From contig NZ_MDEC01000032.1 in assembly GCF_002939785.1 (NCBI RefSeq), forward strand, positions 1-58,098: a stretch of 58,098 bases of DNA. Direction: 5' to 3'. This document shows positions 50,635-58,098 of the stretch, one piece after another. The position numbers and the translations under genes were made by a program. The notes under the pieces were generated by a model. It saw nothing but the letters and a program-made list of their open reading frames with translations, did no database searches and had not been told where the DNA came from. Origin of the DNA: Xanthomonas codiaei. Lineage in GTDB: Bacteria > Pseudomonadota > Gammaproteobacteria > Xanthomonadales > Xanthomonadaceae. Position 1 is the first letter of the stretch, and each line of letters begins with the position of its first letter.

Positions 50635-51071
50635 GGCTGGACAGGATGGCAATCAATCTGCCGCGTGTCATGACGCGTTTCGCGTAGTGCACGTGCCGGC
50701 CAGCAAAAGTATCGAGGCCAGCACGTGCAGTCCGCGCACTCCGGCGGCCTGTGTACATTCTGGGGCGACGGCGCTTGTCTCACGCGCGGGCCGGTTGCGT
50801 TAGGTCCACACGCATCACCATTGTCCCCTACAAGACCTGCGCAAGCCGCGTTGTGAAGTGCGCACGCAAGCGGCAGCACTACTTTCAGGTTGCCGTGCGT
50901 CGCTCGCTGAAGCCGTTGCCATCAGTCGTGCCCATACCTGCCATGCAGGCATTCGATTTCACCCCGCAGCAGCCGGCACGCACGATGCGTTTCCAGTGCA
51001 AGGGACTTCCCTTCGCCACCCGGCCGCTGCAGCCGCAGTGCCGAGCCATCACGCAGACCATCGGAGGCGGC
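50635..51071. other. Upstream region of the type VI secretion cluster
   Basis: 437 bp without a recognisable gene before tssB. It should contain the T6SS promoter. A possible weak sigma-54 element lies at 50974-50989. An open frame runs from 50751 into tssB, but the added N-terminal residues do not resemble TssB and no ribosome binding site supports them. Confidence 0.5.
50974..50989 (+). promoter_or_regulatory. Weak sigma-54-like element upstream of tssB
   Basis: CGGCACGCACGATGCG retains GGCACG and the GG-N10-GC spacing (50975-50976 and 50987-50988) but has the -12 element ATGC instead of TTGC. A start near 51000 would be about 72 nt before tssB. It could be a chance match in GC-rich DNA. 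Confidence 0.25.
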
Positions 51072-51578
51072 ATGTCCGTTCGCAGCAGCAGTCAGAAGTT
51101 CATTGCCCGGAATCGCGCGCCACGCGTGCAGATCGAATACGACGTCGAGATCTACGGCTCGCAGAAGAAGGTGCAGGTTCCCTTCGTCATGGGGGTGCTG
51201 TCGGGTCTGTCCGGCGCCAATACCGGGAACCTGCCTGCGCTGGAATCACGCGAGGCGGTGGAGATCGATGTCGACAACTTCGACAGCCGGCTGCGTGCCA
51301 TGCAGCCGCGGGTGGCGTTGACCGTTCCCAATACCCTCACCGGAACCGGCGCATTGCCGGTGGACATTACCTTCGACAGCCTGGACGACTTCTCGCCCAC
51401 GGCAGTGGTGAAGAAGGTGGCACCGCTGGCCGAGCTGCTGGAGGCACGCACCCAGCTCGCCAACCTGGGTACCTACCTGGACGGCAAGGCCGGTGCCGAG
51501 CGCTTGATCGCCGATGCGATCAAGGATCCCGCATTGCTGCGCTCGCTGATCGCAGCCCCCAAGTCGACCGACGAGTAA
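51072..51578 (+). CDS. tssB: T6SS sheath small subunit
   Basis: A 168-residue protein (VipA/ImpB family) that pairs with TssC to form the contractile sheath around the Hcp tube. SSQKFIARNRAPRVQIEYDVEIYGSQKKVQVPFVMGVLSGLSG (about 6-48), FDSRLRAMQPRV and ALPVDITFDSLDDFSPTAVVKKVAPLAELLEAR are family landmarks. The ATG at 51072 follows GGAGG with correct spacing. It is the first gene of the cluster as seen here, seven bases ahead of tssC. Confidence 0.93.
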   Translation: MSVRSSSQKFIARNRAPRVQIEYDVEIYGSQKKVQVPFVMGVLSGLSGANTGNLPALESREAVEIDVDNFDSRLRAMQPRVALTVPNTLTGTGALPVDITFDSLDDFSPTAVVKKVAPLAELLEARTQLANLGTYLDGKAGAERLIADAIKDPALLRSLIAAPKSTDE

Positions 51579-51585
51579 CGCTGCC

Positions 51586-53091
51586 ATGGCCACTTCCAAT
51601 TCCGCCGCCGTTACCGACCAGGCCGACGGCCAGACCGAACTCTCGCAGGCCGACGATTTTGCCGCCCTGCTGAGCCGCGAATTCCGCCCGCGCAGTGAGC
51701 GTGCCGGCGAAGAGGTGCGGCGTGCCGTGCTCACGCTGGCCGAGCAGGTGCTGGAGCGCAGTGACATCATCAGCGACGACCTGGCGCAGACGATCAATGC
51801 CTATGTGGCCGAGATCGACCGCAAGCTCACCGAGCAGCTCAACCTGATCCTGCACGCGCCGCAGTTCCAGGCGCTGGAGGGCGCGTGGCGCGGCCTGCAT
51901 TACCTAGTCAGCAATACCGAGTCGGACACGCAGTTGAAGATTCGCGTGCTCAACGTGTCCAAGAAGGAACTCGCCAAGAACCTCAAGCGCTTCAAGGGCA
52001 CCGCCTGGGACCAGAGCCCGGTGTTCAAGAAGGTCTACGAGGCCGAATACGGGCAACTCGGCGGCGAGCCCTATGGCTGCCTGATCGGCGATTACCACTT
52101 CGACCATAGCCCGCAGGATGTCGATACCCTGCGCGGCATCAGCCAGATTGCCGCCGCTTCGCATGCGCCATTCATCGCGGCGGCGGGCCCCAGCCTGATG
52201 GGCATGGAAAGCTGGAGCGAACTGTCCAATCCGCGCGACCTGGCCAAGATCTTCTCCACCCCCGACTATGCGGCCTGGCGCTCGTTGCGCCAAAGCGAAG
52301 ATGCCAAGTACCTGGCGCTGACCATGCCGCGCACGCTGGCACGCTTGCCTTACGGTGCCAAGACCGATCCGGTGGAAGCGTTCGATTTCGAGGAAGACAC
52401 CCAGGGTGCCGATTCGTCGCACTACACCTGGCAGAACGCGGCCTACGCGATGGCGGTCAACATCAACCGCTCGTTCAAGCAGTACGGCTGGTGCACGCGC
52501 ATTCGCGGCGTGGAATCGGGTGGGGCGGTGGAGGGCCTGCCGACGCATACCTTCCCGGCCGACGATGGCGGTGTGGACATGAAGTGCCCGACCGAGGTCG
52601 CGATCACCGACCGTCGTTCGGCCGAACTCGACAAGATGGGCCTGATGCCGCTGGTGCATCGCAAGAACACCGACATGGCGGCCTTCATCGGCGCCCAGTC
52701 GCTGGGTAAGCCGGAGGAATACGACGACCCGGATGCCACCGCCAATGCAGCGTTGAGCGCGCGCCTGCCGTACATGTTCGCGTGCTGCCGCTTCGCCCAT
52801 TACCTGAAGTGCATCGTGCGCGACAAGATCGGCTCGTTCAGTACGCGCCAGCAGATGCAGAGCTGGCTGACCGATTGGGTGATGAACTACGTCGACGGCG
52901 ACCCGGCCAACTCCAGCGAGGAAACCAAGGCGCGCAAGCCACTGGCCGCCGCAGAAGTGGTGGTGGAAGAGGTCGAGGGCAATCCCGGCTACTACACCTC
53001 CAAGTTCTACCTGCGCCCGCATTACCAGCTGGAAGGCCTGACGGTGTCGTTGCGCCTGGTCTCGCGACTGCCCTCTGCACAGGCCGCCTGA
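51586..53091 (+). CDS. tssC: T6SS sheath large subunit
   Basis: A 501-residue VipB/ImpC protein. EFRPRSERAGEEVRRAVLTLAEQVL, FQALEGAWRGLHYLVSNTESDTQLKIRVLNVSKKEL, YGQLGGEPYGCLIGDYHFDH, PFIAAAGPSLMG and the C-terminal YTSKFYLRPHYQLEGLTVSLRLVSRLP are typical of the family. It interdigitates with TssB to build the sheath that contracts to drive the Hcp tube. Length and all segments are normal. It is separated from hcp by about 100 bp, which may carry a processing or attenuation site that sets higher Hcp levels. This is inference. Confidence 0.95.
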   Translation: MATSNSAAVTDQADGQTELSQADDFAALLSREFRPRSERAGEEVRRAVLTLAEQVLERSDIISDDLAQTINAYVAEIDRKLTEQLNLILHAPQFQALEGAWRGLHYLVSNTESDTQLKIRVLNVSKKELAKNLKRFKGTAWDQSPVFKKVYEAEYGQLGGEPYGCLIGDYHFDHSPQDVDTLRGISQIAAASHAPFIAAAGPSLMGMESWSELSNPRDLAKIFSTPDYAAWRSLRQSEDAKYLALTMPRTLARLPYGAKTDPVEAFDFEEDTQGADSSHYTWQNAAYAMAVNINRSFKQYGWCTRIRGVESGGAVEGLPTHTFPADDGGVDMKCPTEVAITDRRSAELDKMGLMPLVHRKNTDMAAFIGAQSLGKPEEYDDPDATANAALSARLPYMFACCRFAHYLKCIVRDKIGSFSTRQQMQSWLTDWVMNYVDGDPANSSEETKARKPLAAAEVVVEEVEGNPGYYTSKFYLRPHYQLEGLTVSLRLVSRLPSAQAA

Positions 53092-53192
53092 GCGCGGCGC
53101 AGCCCTCGCATCCACGTAATGCCCCGACCTGCGGCCGGCCTGGCTGCGGGAACGGCCTCCCTTACCGCACTACCCACCACTGGAGAAGTTCC

Positions 53193-53696
53193 ATGGCTTT
53201 CGATATGCATCTCAAATTCGGCTCCGGCGACGTCGAGATCAAGGGCGCGTCCAACCATTCCAAGCACAAAGATCAAGTGCCGATCATTGCCTGGTCCTGG
53301 GGCGCCAGCAACACCGGCAATCTGCATACCGGCGCCGGTTATGCGGCCGGCGGCAAGGCCAACGTGCAGGACATTTCCATCACCAAGTACGTCGACAGTT
53401 GCTCCAACGCCTTGCTCAACGCCTGCTGCACCGGTGCGCGCGTGGATTCGGCCACGCTGTACGTCACCAATGCCACCGGCGAGCAGACCGACTACGTCAC
53501 GGTCGAACTCAGCGAGGGCGTGATGATCACGTCCGTCTCCACTGGCGGCAGTGGCGGCGAAGACCGCCTGACCGAGAATGTGACCTTGCATTTCGGCAAG
53601 TTCAAGTACTCGTTCCAGCCGCAGGACGACAAGGGCAAGAAGCAGGGCGGCACCAAGGACTTCACCTTCAACATGCAGGAAGTGAAGAAGTCCTGA
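53193..53696 (+). CDS. hcp: T6SS inner-tube protein Hcp
   Basis: A 167-residue Hcp-family protein (TssD). It starts MAFDMHLKFGSGDVEIKGASNHSKHKDQVPIIAWSWGASN with later segments VQDISITKYVDSCSNALLNACCTGARVDSATLYVTNATG and EDRLTENVTLHFGKFKYSFQPQDDKG. It forms hexameric rings stacked into the tube and is secreted. An Hcp encoded between tssC and tagJ is typical. TGGAGAAGTTCC precedes the ATG. The protein ends FNMQEVKKS, with no fused effector domain. Confidence 0.95.
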   Translation: MAFDMHLKFGSGDVEIKGASNHSKHKDQVPIIAWSWGASNTGNLHTGAGYAAGGKANVQDISITKYVDSCSNALLNACCTGARVDSATLYVTNATGEQTDYVTVELSEGVMITSVSTGGSGGEDRLTENVTLHFGKFKYSFQPQDDKGKKQGGTKDFTFNMQEVKKS

Positions 53697-53725
53697 GCCT
53701 CACGCATCCACCGACTGGAGCGCCC

Positions 53726-54565
53726 ATGCCGACGTCCACCGTCCACCCCGAACACGATTGCGCCCGCCTGCTCAAGGCGGGCAATCCCGAACAGTCCCTG
53801 GCCATCGCCAAGGACTGGGTGCGGCAGTGTCCGGGCGATGCGGCCGGCCGCATCGGCTTGTTCCAGTTGCTGGCAGTGGCCGGAGACTGGCAACGGGCAC
53901 GGCAGCAACTGTGCCTGGCTGCCGAGCTGGATCCGGAGTTGGGCGGTGTGGCGAGCGCGTATGCGCGCATCATCGATGCCGAGCTGCAACGCGAGCAGGT
54001 CGTGGCGGGACGGGTGCTGCCACTGATGCCCGGCCAGGTGCCGCAGTGGCAGCACGATCTGCTGCAGGCCTTGCAACACGACCGCGCAGGCGAAGCAGTG
54101 CAGGCGGCGCAACGGCGTGCGCTGGCAATGGCGCAGGCCGATACCGTCGCTGGCATTATCGATGGCCAGCGATTCGACTGGCTGGGCGATGCAGATCCGC
54201 GGTTTGGCCCCTGTCTGGAGGTCATTCTGGAAGCGGGGTATGCGTGGGTGCCGTTCGCACAGTTGCGCAGCCTGCGTTTCGAGGTCCCCACCAGCTTGCG
54301 CGACCTGCTGTGGCAACCGGTGGAGATCCAATGGCAAAGCGGCATGCACGCGCGTGGCGTGGTGCCGTGCCGTTACCCCGATAGCCCGCATAGCCAGGAC
54401 GGTGCGATCCGGCTCGGCCAGCGCACCGCCTGGGAGGGCGATGATCTCTCTGCGCGCGGCATGGGGCAGCGTCTGTTGGCTGGCAGCGAGGACGACTATC
54501 CCATGCTCGACATCCGCCATGTCGCCTTCGACACCGCCGTGGTGGGCACGCCATGGCCGAACTGA
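53726..54565 (+). CDS. tagJ: T6SS accessory protein TagJ (ImpE)
   Basis: A 279-residue ImpE-family protein. The N-terminal TPR-like half (about 10-125) reads CARLLKAGNPEQSLAIAKDWVRQCPGDAAGRIGLFQLLAVAGDWQRARQQL. The C-terminal half (about 140-279) includes FDWLGDADPRFGPCLEVILEAGYAWVPFAQLRSLRFEVPTSLRDLLWQPVEI and the closing LDIRHVAFDTAVVG. TagJ binds the N-terminus of TssB and is thought to assist sheath handling with ClpV; it occurs in a subset of T6SS lineages. Its end overlaps the tssE start by 13 bp. Confidence 0.9.
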   Translation: MPTSTVHPEHDCARLLKAGNPEQSLAIAKDWVRQCPGDAAGRIGLFQLLAVAGDWQRARQQLCLAAELDPELGGVASAYARIIDAELQREQVVAGRVLPLMPGQVPQWQHDLLQALQHDRAGEAVQAAQRRALAMAQADTVAGIIDGQRFDWLGDADPRFGPCLEVILEAGYAWVPFAQLRSLRFEVPTSLRDLLWQPVEIQWQSGMHARGVVPCRYPDSPHSQDGAIRLGQRTAWEGDDLSARGMGQRLLAGSEDDYPMLDIRHVAFDTAVVGTPWPN

Positions 54566-55056
54566 CCCAACAGGAGCGGCTGCAGCCCTCGCTGCTGGAT
54601 CGCTTGATCGACGATCGCCGCCATGAGTTGGTGGAAAGCCGCGATGCACGTGCGATCGGCCCGGCCCAATTGCGCGACTGCGTCATGCGCGACCTGGCCT
54701 GGTTGCTCAACTGCACCCGCCACTGGCACGAGGACGCGCTGCAGGACTATCCGCAGGTTGCCAACTCGGTCCTCAACTACGGCATCCCCGACCTGGCCGG
54801 CACGCGTCTGGTCGGTCTGGACGTGATCGAACTGCAACACCGCATCCATGCCGCCATCGTGGCGTTCGAGCCACGCCTGGCTGCGGCCAGCCTGCAGGTC
54901 ACTGCGAAGGTGGACACCGGGCGCATGGACCGCCTGTCGCTGTCGTTCGTCATCGATTCCGAACTGTGGGCGCAGCCGCTGCCGCTGGCCCTGTATCTGC
55001 GCACCGATCTGGACCTGGAAACCGGTCGCTTCAACCTGCTGCCCGGAGCGCACTGA
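54553..55056 (+). CDS. tssE: T6SS baseplate protein TssE (gp25-like)
   Basis: A 167-residue gp25-like baseplate protein. LQPSLLDRLIDDRRHELVESRDARAIGPAQLRDCVMRDLAWLLNCTRH (about 10-57) and YPQVANSVLNYGIPDLAG (about 66-83) are the family core, and the gp25 EPR-like element appears as EPRLAAASLQV (about 105-115). It initiates sheath assembly on the baseplate together with TssF, TssG and TssK. The ATG at 54553 overlaps the tagJ stop, indicating coupling. Confidence 0.92.
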   Translation: MAELTQQERLQPSLLDRLIDDRRHELVESRDARAIGPAQLRDCVMRDLAWLLNCTRHWHEDALQDYPQVANSVLNYGIPDLAGTRLVGLDVIELQHRIHAAIVAFEPRLAAASLQVTAKVDTGRMDRLSLSFVIDSELWAQPLPLALYLRTDLDLETGRFNLLPGAH

Positions 55057-55059
55057 GCC

Positions 55060-56937
55060 ATGGACCCGCGCCTGCTGCATCACTACAACCGCGAATTGCA
55101 GCACGTGCGCGAGATGGGCGCGGAGTTCGCGCAGGCGTATCCGAAAGTAGCGGGGCGCTTGGGGATGAGCGGCATCGATTGCGCCGACCCATATGTGGAA
55201 CGCCTGCTGGAAGGCTTTGCGTTTCTGTCCGCGCGGGTGCAACTCGAGCTGGAGGCGCAGCAGCCGGTGTTCGCGCAGCACCTGATGGAAATGCTGTATC
55301 CGCACTTCCTGTCGCCGGTGCCGTCGATGGCGGTGGTGGAGCTGCAACCGGAGCAGGGCGAAGACATCGGCCCCGCCGGGCATCTGGTGCCATGGGGCAG
55401 CGCTCTGCGCTCGCTGATCGGGCACGGCGACCGCACCGCCTGCGAATACCGTACCGCGCACCCGGTGACGCTGTGGCCGCTGCGCCTGGTCGCTGCCAGC
55501 TACCTGGCCTCACCGGCAGCGCTGGCCGCGCTCGGCGTGCCGGTCGAGCCGCGGGCCAAGGCGGGGCTGCGGCTGGTGTTCAACGTGCATGCCGGGCTAC
55601 GCCTGGACATGCTGGCGCTGGACAGCTTGCCGCTGTTCATCACCGGTGCCGATGGCCTGGCCGGAAATCTCTACGAACAACTGCATGCCAATACGCTGGG
55701 ATTTATGGTGCGCGCGCGCTCTGCAGAGGGCCAACCGCTCAGCCGCGCGTTCGGCCCCGAACATCTGCAGCCGCAGGGCTTCGACGACGAGCAGGCACTG
55801 CTGCCACGCAGCGAGCGCTCCTTCAGCGGCTATCGGCTGCTGCAGGAGTACTTCGCCTGCCCGGAGCGCTTCATGTTTGCCGCCTTCGACGGCCTGGCGC
55901 AGGTGCTGCCACGCGCGGCGTGTACCGAGTTCGAGATCCTGGTGTGGTTCGATCGCGCGGTGGAGCGGCTCGATAACGCAGTGGATGCGAGCAATTTCCG
56001 CCTGCACTGTACGCCGGCCATCAACCTGTTTCCCAGGCGCGGCGATCGCATCCACCTGCAGCCCGGCATGTCCGAGCATCACGTGCTGGCCGACCGGACG
56101 CGGCCGATGGATTTCGAAATCCATGGTGTGGAACAGGTCGAAGGCTTTGGCGACAGCAACGCACCGATGCAACGCTTCGAGCCGTTCTATGGTGCGCAGC
56201 CGCGCAGCTGGCATGAGCGGCGCTCGGCCTTCTACGCGCTGCGCCGGCAGCCGCGGCAACTGTCCAGCGGGCAGCGCCGCACCGGGCCGCGCTCGAGCTA
56301 TGTCGGCAGCGAGGTGTTCCTGTCGCTGGTCGATGGCGAGCAGGCGCCGTACCCGCACCAGCTGCGGCAGCTGGGCATGCAGCTGTGGTGCAGCAACCGC
56401 GACCTGCCGCTGCACATGCCGGTGGGCAAATCCAGTACCGATTTCGTGCTCGACGAGGGCGGGCCGGTAGCCTCGGTGCGCTGCGTGGCCGGTCCCACGC
56501 GGCCGCGCTCGGGCGTGACCGCCGGCGACACCCGTTGGCGCCTGATCAGCCACCTGCAGTTGAACTATCTCTCGCTGCTGGACGCCGGCGACGATGGCGC
56601 CACAGCATTGCGTGAGATGCTCACGCTGTATCACGACCCGCACGATGCCGCGGCGCGCCGACAGGTGGAAGGCGTGCGCCACATCGCCTCGCGACCGATC
56701 GTGCGGCGCATTCCCGTGCCCGGCCCGGCCACCTACGGCCGTGGGCTGGAGATCACCCTGACCTGCGACGATGCCGCCTTCGAAGGGCAGGGTGTTTACC
56801 TGCTCGCCTCGGTGCTGCGGCATGTGTTCGCGCGCCAGGCATCGTTGAACTCCTTCACCGAAACCGTGCTGTGCACGCAAGAACGCAACGAGGTCGCCCG
56901 ATGGCCAGCCCATCTCGGCAATCGACCGACGCTGTAG
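55060..56937 (+). CDS. tssF: T6SS baseplate protein TssF (VasA/ImpG)
   Basis: A 625-residue TssF. It opens MDPRLLHHYNRELQHVREMGAEFAQAYPKVAGRLGMSGIDCADPYVERLLEGFAFLSARVQLELE, the most conserved part of the family, followed by FAQHLMEMLYPHFLSPVPSMAVVEL. A central beta-rich region and a C-terminal part ending near RNEVARWPAHLGNRPTL complete the usual length. TssF forms the baseplate wedge with TssG and TssK. It starts three bases after the tssE stop and overlaps the tssG start by 37 bp. Confidence 0.94.
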   Translation: MDPRLLHHYNRELQHVREMGAEFAQAYPKVAGRLGMSGIDCADPYVERLLEGFAFLSARVQLELEAQQPVFAQHLMEMLYPHFLSPVPSMAVVELQPEQGEDIGPAGHLVPWGSALRSLIGHGDRTACEYRTAHPVTLWPLRLVAASYLASPAALAALGVPVEPRAKAGLRLVFNVHAGLRLDMLALDSLPLFITGADGLAGNLYEQLHANTLGFMVRARSAEGQPLSRAFGPEHLQPQGFDDEQALLPRSERSFSGYRLLQEYFACPERFMFAAFDGLAQVLPRAACTEFEILVWFDRAVERLDNAVDASNFRLHCTPAINLFPRRGDRIHLQPGMSEHHVLADRTRPMDFEIHGVEQVEGFGDSNAPMQRFEPFYGAQPRSWHERRSAFYALRRQPRQLSSGQRRTGPRSSYVGSEVFLSLVDGEQAPYPHQLRQLGMQLWCSNRDLPLHMPVGKSSTDFVLDEGGPVASVRCVAGPTRPRSGVTAGDTRWRLISHLQLNYLSLLDAGDDGATALREMLTLYHDPHDAAARRQVEGVRHIASRPIVRRIPVPGPATYGRGLEITLTCDDAAFEGQGVYLLASVLRHVFARQASLNSFTETVLCTQERNEVARWPAHLGNRPTL

Positions 56938-57911
56938 CGCTGCTGGCGCAGCTGGACACGCAACCGCAGGCCTTTGAATTATTCGAGGCGTTGCGGCGGC
57001 TGGAATGCGCGCATCCGGCGCAGCCGCGGCTGGGGCAGGCGGCGCGTCCGCTCGAGGAAGCCGTGCGGCTGGGCCAGCGGGCGTCGCTGGAATTTCCCCC
57101 ACGCGACATCGACAGCCTGCAGGTCGCTGCCGACGGCCGCCCGCCCACGCTACGCACGTTGGCGCTGGGCCTGTTCGGTCCGCATGGCGCGCTGCCGCTG
57201 CACCTGACCGAACACGCCATCGAACGCGAAGGCGCCGGCGACCCCACCTTCGCCGCGTTCGCCGACATCTTCCACCATCGCATGCTCGCGCTGTGGTATC
57301 GCGCTTGGGCCGACGCGCGTCCCACGGTGCAGATGGACAGGCCGGGCGAGGACCGCTTCGGCGCGCGGCTGGATGCGCTGACCGGTGTGGACCAGCCGGC
57401 GTTGCGCGGCCGCGATGCGATGCCACTCGCCGCACGCCGCCACTTCGCCGGCCGGCTCGTCGCCCAGGCGCGCAATGCCGAAGGCTTGCGTGCGGTGCTG
57501 GTCGGCGTGTTCGACGTTCCGCTGCAGGTGCAGGAGTTCGTCGCCAATTGGCTGCCGCTGCCCGAAGAAGGGCGCCTGCGCATGGGCCGTGCCGCTGCGC
57601 GCCTGGGCCAGGAAGCCACGCTGGGGGCGCTGGCACGCAATGCGCAGCATCGCTTCCGCCTGCGCATCGGCCCACTGGACATCGCGCGCTATCGCCAATT
57701 CCTGCCCGGAGGCGACGCGCTGGAAGTGCTCACCGCCACCGTGCGCGGCTATGTCGGCGACGAGCAGGCCTGGGATCTGCAGCTGGTGCTGGCGCGCGAA
57801 GACGTACCCATGCCAGTGATGGGGCAGGGCCAGCGCATCGGCTTGTCGCTCTGGCTTGGCCACTACCGCCACCCGCGCGACGCCGACCAACTCGTGCTTG
57901 CGCCGACCTGA
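56901..57911 (+). CDS. tssG: T6SS baseplate protein TssG (VasB/ImpH)
   Basis: A 336-residue TssG. QPQAFELFEALRRLECAHPAQPRLGQAARPLEEAVRLGQRASLEFPPRDID (about 21-72) is the conserved N-terminal region. LALGLFGPHGALPLHLTEHAIER and DPTFAAFADIFHHRMLALWYRAWADARP (about 84-140) match the family strongly, and LGLGHYR-like LSLWLGHYRHPRDADQLVLAPT closes it. The ATG at 56901 (MASPSRQSTD) follows GAGGTCGCCCG and overlaps tssF. Earlier in-frame starts are possible. Confidence 0.93.
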   Translation: MASPSRQSTDAVALLAQLDTQPQAFELFEALRRLECAHPAQPRLGQAARPLEEAVRLGQRASLEFPPRDIDSLQVAADGRPPTLRTLALGLFGPHGALPLHLTEHAIEREGAGDPTFAAFADIFHHRMLALWYRAWADARPTVQMDRPGEDRFGARLDALTGVDQPALRGRDAMPLAARRHFAGRLVAQARNAEGLRAVLVGVFDVPLQVQEFVANWLPLPEEGRLRMGRAAARLGQEATLGALARNAQHRFRLRIGPLDIARYRQFLPGGDALEVLTATVRGYVGDEQAWDLQLVLAREDVPMPVMGQGQRIGLSLWLGHYRHPRDADQLVLAPT

Positions 57912-57946
57912 TCCACCCCTGCGTTTCCACTTTTTCTGGAGTTTTC

Positions 57947-58098
57947 ATGGCAGACATCAGTCGCGCCGCCCTGTTCGGCAAGCTCAACCCGCTGGCGTAT
58001 CGCGGCATCGAAAGCGCCACCGTGTTCTGCAAGCTGCGCGGCAACCCGTACGTGGAGCTGGTGCACTGGCTGCATCAGTTGCTGCAGCTGCAGGACTC
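57947..58098 (+). CDS. tssH: T6SS ATPase ClpV (TssH), N-terminal fragment at window edge
   Basis: The visible 50 residues MADISRAALFGKLNPLAYRGIESATVFCKLRGNPYVELVHWLHQLLQLQD match the Clp-N domain of TssH/ClpV, the AAA+ ATPase that disassembles the contracted sheath for reuse. The ATP-binding domains lie beyond the window. TTTCTGGAGTTTTC precedes the ATG, and the gene continues the operon 35 bp after tssG. Confidence 0.92.
   Translation, partial: MADISRAALFGKLNPLAYRGIESATVFCKLRGNPYVELVHWLHQLLQLQD

Noticed and set aside
50751..51071. An N-terminal extension of TssB of about 107 residues
   Set aside because: TssB proteins start near MSVRSSSQKF, where GGAGG is correctly placed. The extension has no family resemblance.

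Overview
The window looks like the chromosome of a high-GC plant-associated gammaproteobacterium, most likely Xanthomonas or a close relative. This rests on gene content and style: KGG stress protein, IS481-type element, very large ESPR autotransporter, lipoprotein subtilase autotransporter, MetA-type outer-membrane protein, and a TagJ-containing type VI secretion (T6SS) cluster. The genus is inferred, not proven. No tRNA, rRNA or CRISPR array was seen.

Layout. 1-361: one end of an IS481-family element inserted at a CTAG site. 1026-4820: KGG stress protein behind a textbook sigma-54 promoter, an M14-type peptidase/deacylase, and a GAF-degenerate GGDEF-EAL phosphodiesterase. 5542-18680: two convergent autotransporters, a 3399-residue repeat-rich one and a 919-residue subtilisin-type lipoprotein one, separated by a 40-bp perfect palindrome. 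19679-22318: AhpD/CMD-like protein, DUF2231 membrane protein and PQQ-type sugar dehydrogenase lipoprotein. 22615-30670: a putative amine/amide catabolic locus: amidase, MFS carrier, outer-membrane channel, AraC regulator, EutQ-like cupin, PuuB-like FAD amine oxidase, and a divergent FeaR-like AraC regulator behind a second textbook sigma-54 promoter. 30997-34593: small secreted protein, YqaA-like membrane protein, TetR regulator, Tat-type DUF1349 protein and a YbjJ-like MFS carrier.

35050-42922 is the most novel region. A translationally coupled operon (short acyl-CoA-dehydrogenase-like protein, PIG-L deacetylase, NodS-like methyltransferase, GT2 glycosyltransferase) is followed on the same strand by an alpha/beta hydrolase fused to a gluconate-dehydrogenase subunit-3 domain, a GMC flavoenzyme, an SDR and a RidA protein. 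Its chemistry (sugar transfer, N-deacetylation, N-methylation, oxidation) recalls Nod-factor tailoring without the chitin-synthase-scale enzyme. The product is unknown.

43187-50634: secreted HSL-type esterase with divergent AraC regulator, an acyltransferase-3 membrane protein, and a DeoR-MFS-inositol-phosphatase operon divergent from a LacI regulator that carries an in-frame stop. The MFS here is a close paralogue of the one at 33445. 51072-58098: T6SS genes tssB-tssC-hcp-tagJ-tssE-tssF-tssG-tssH, the last cut by the window edge.
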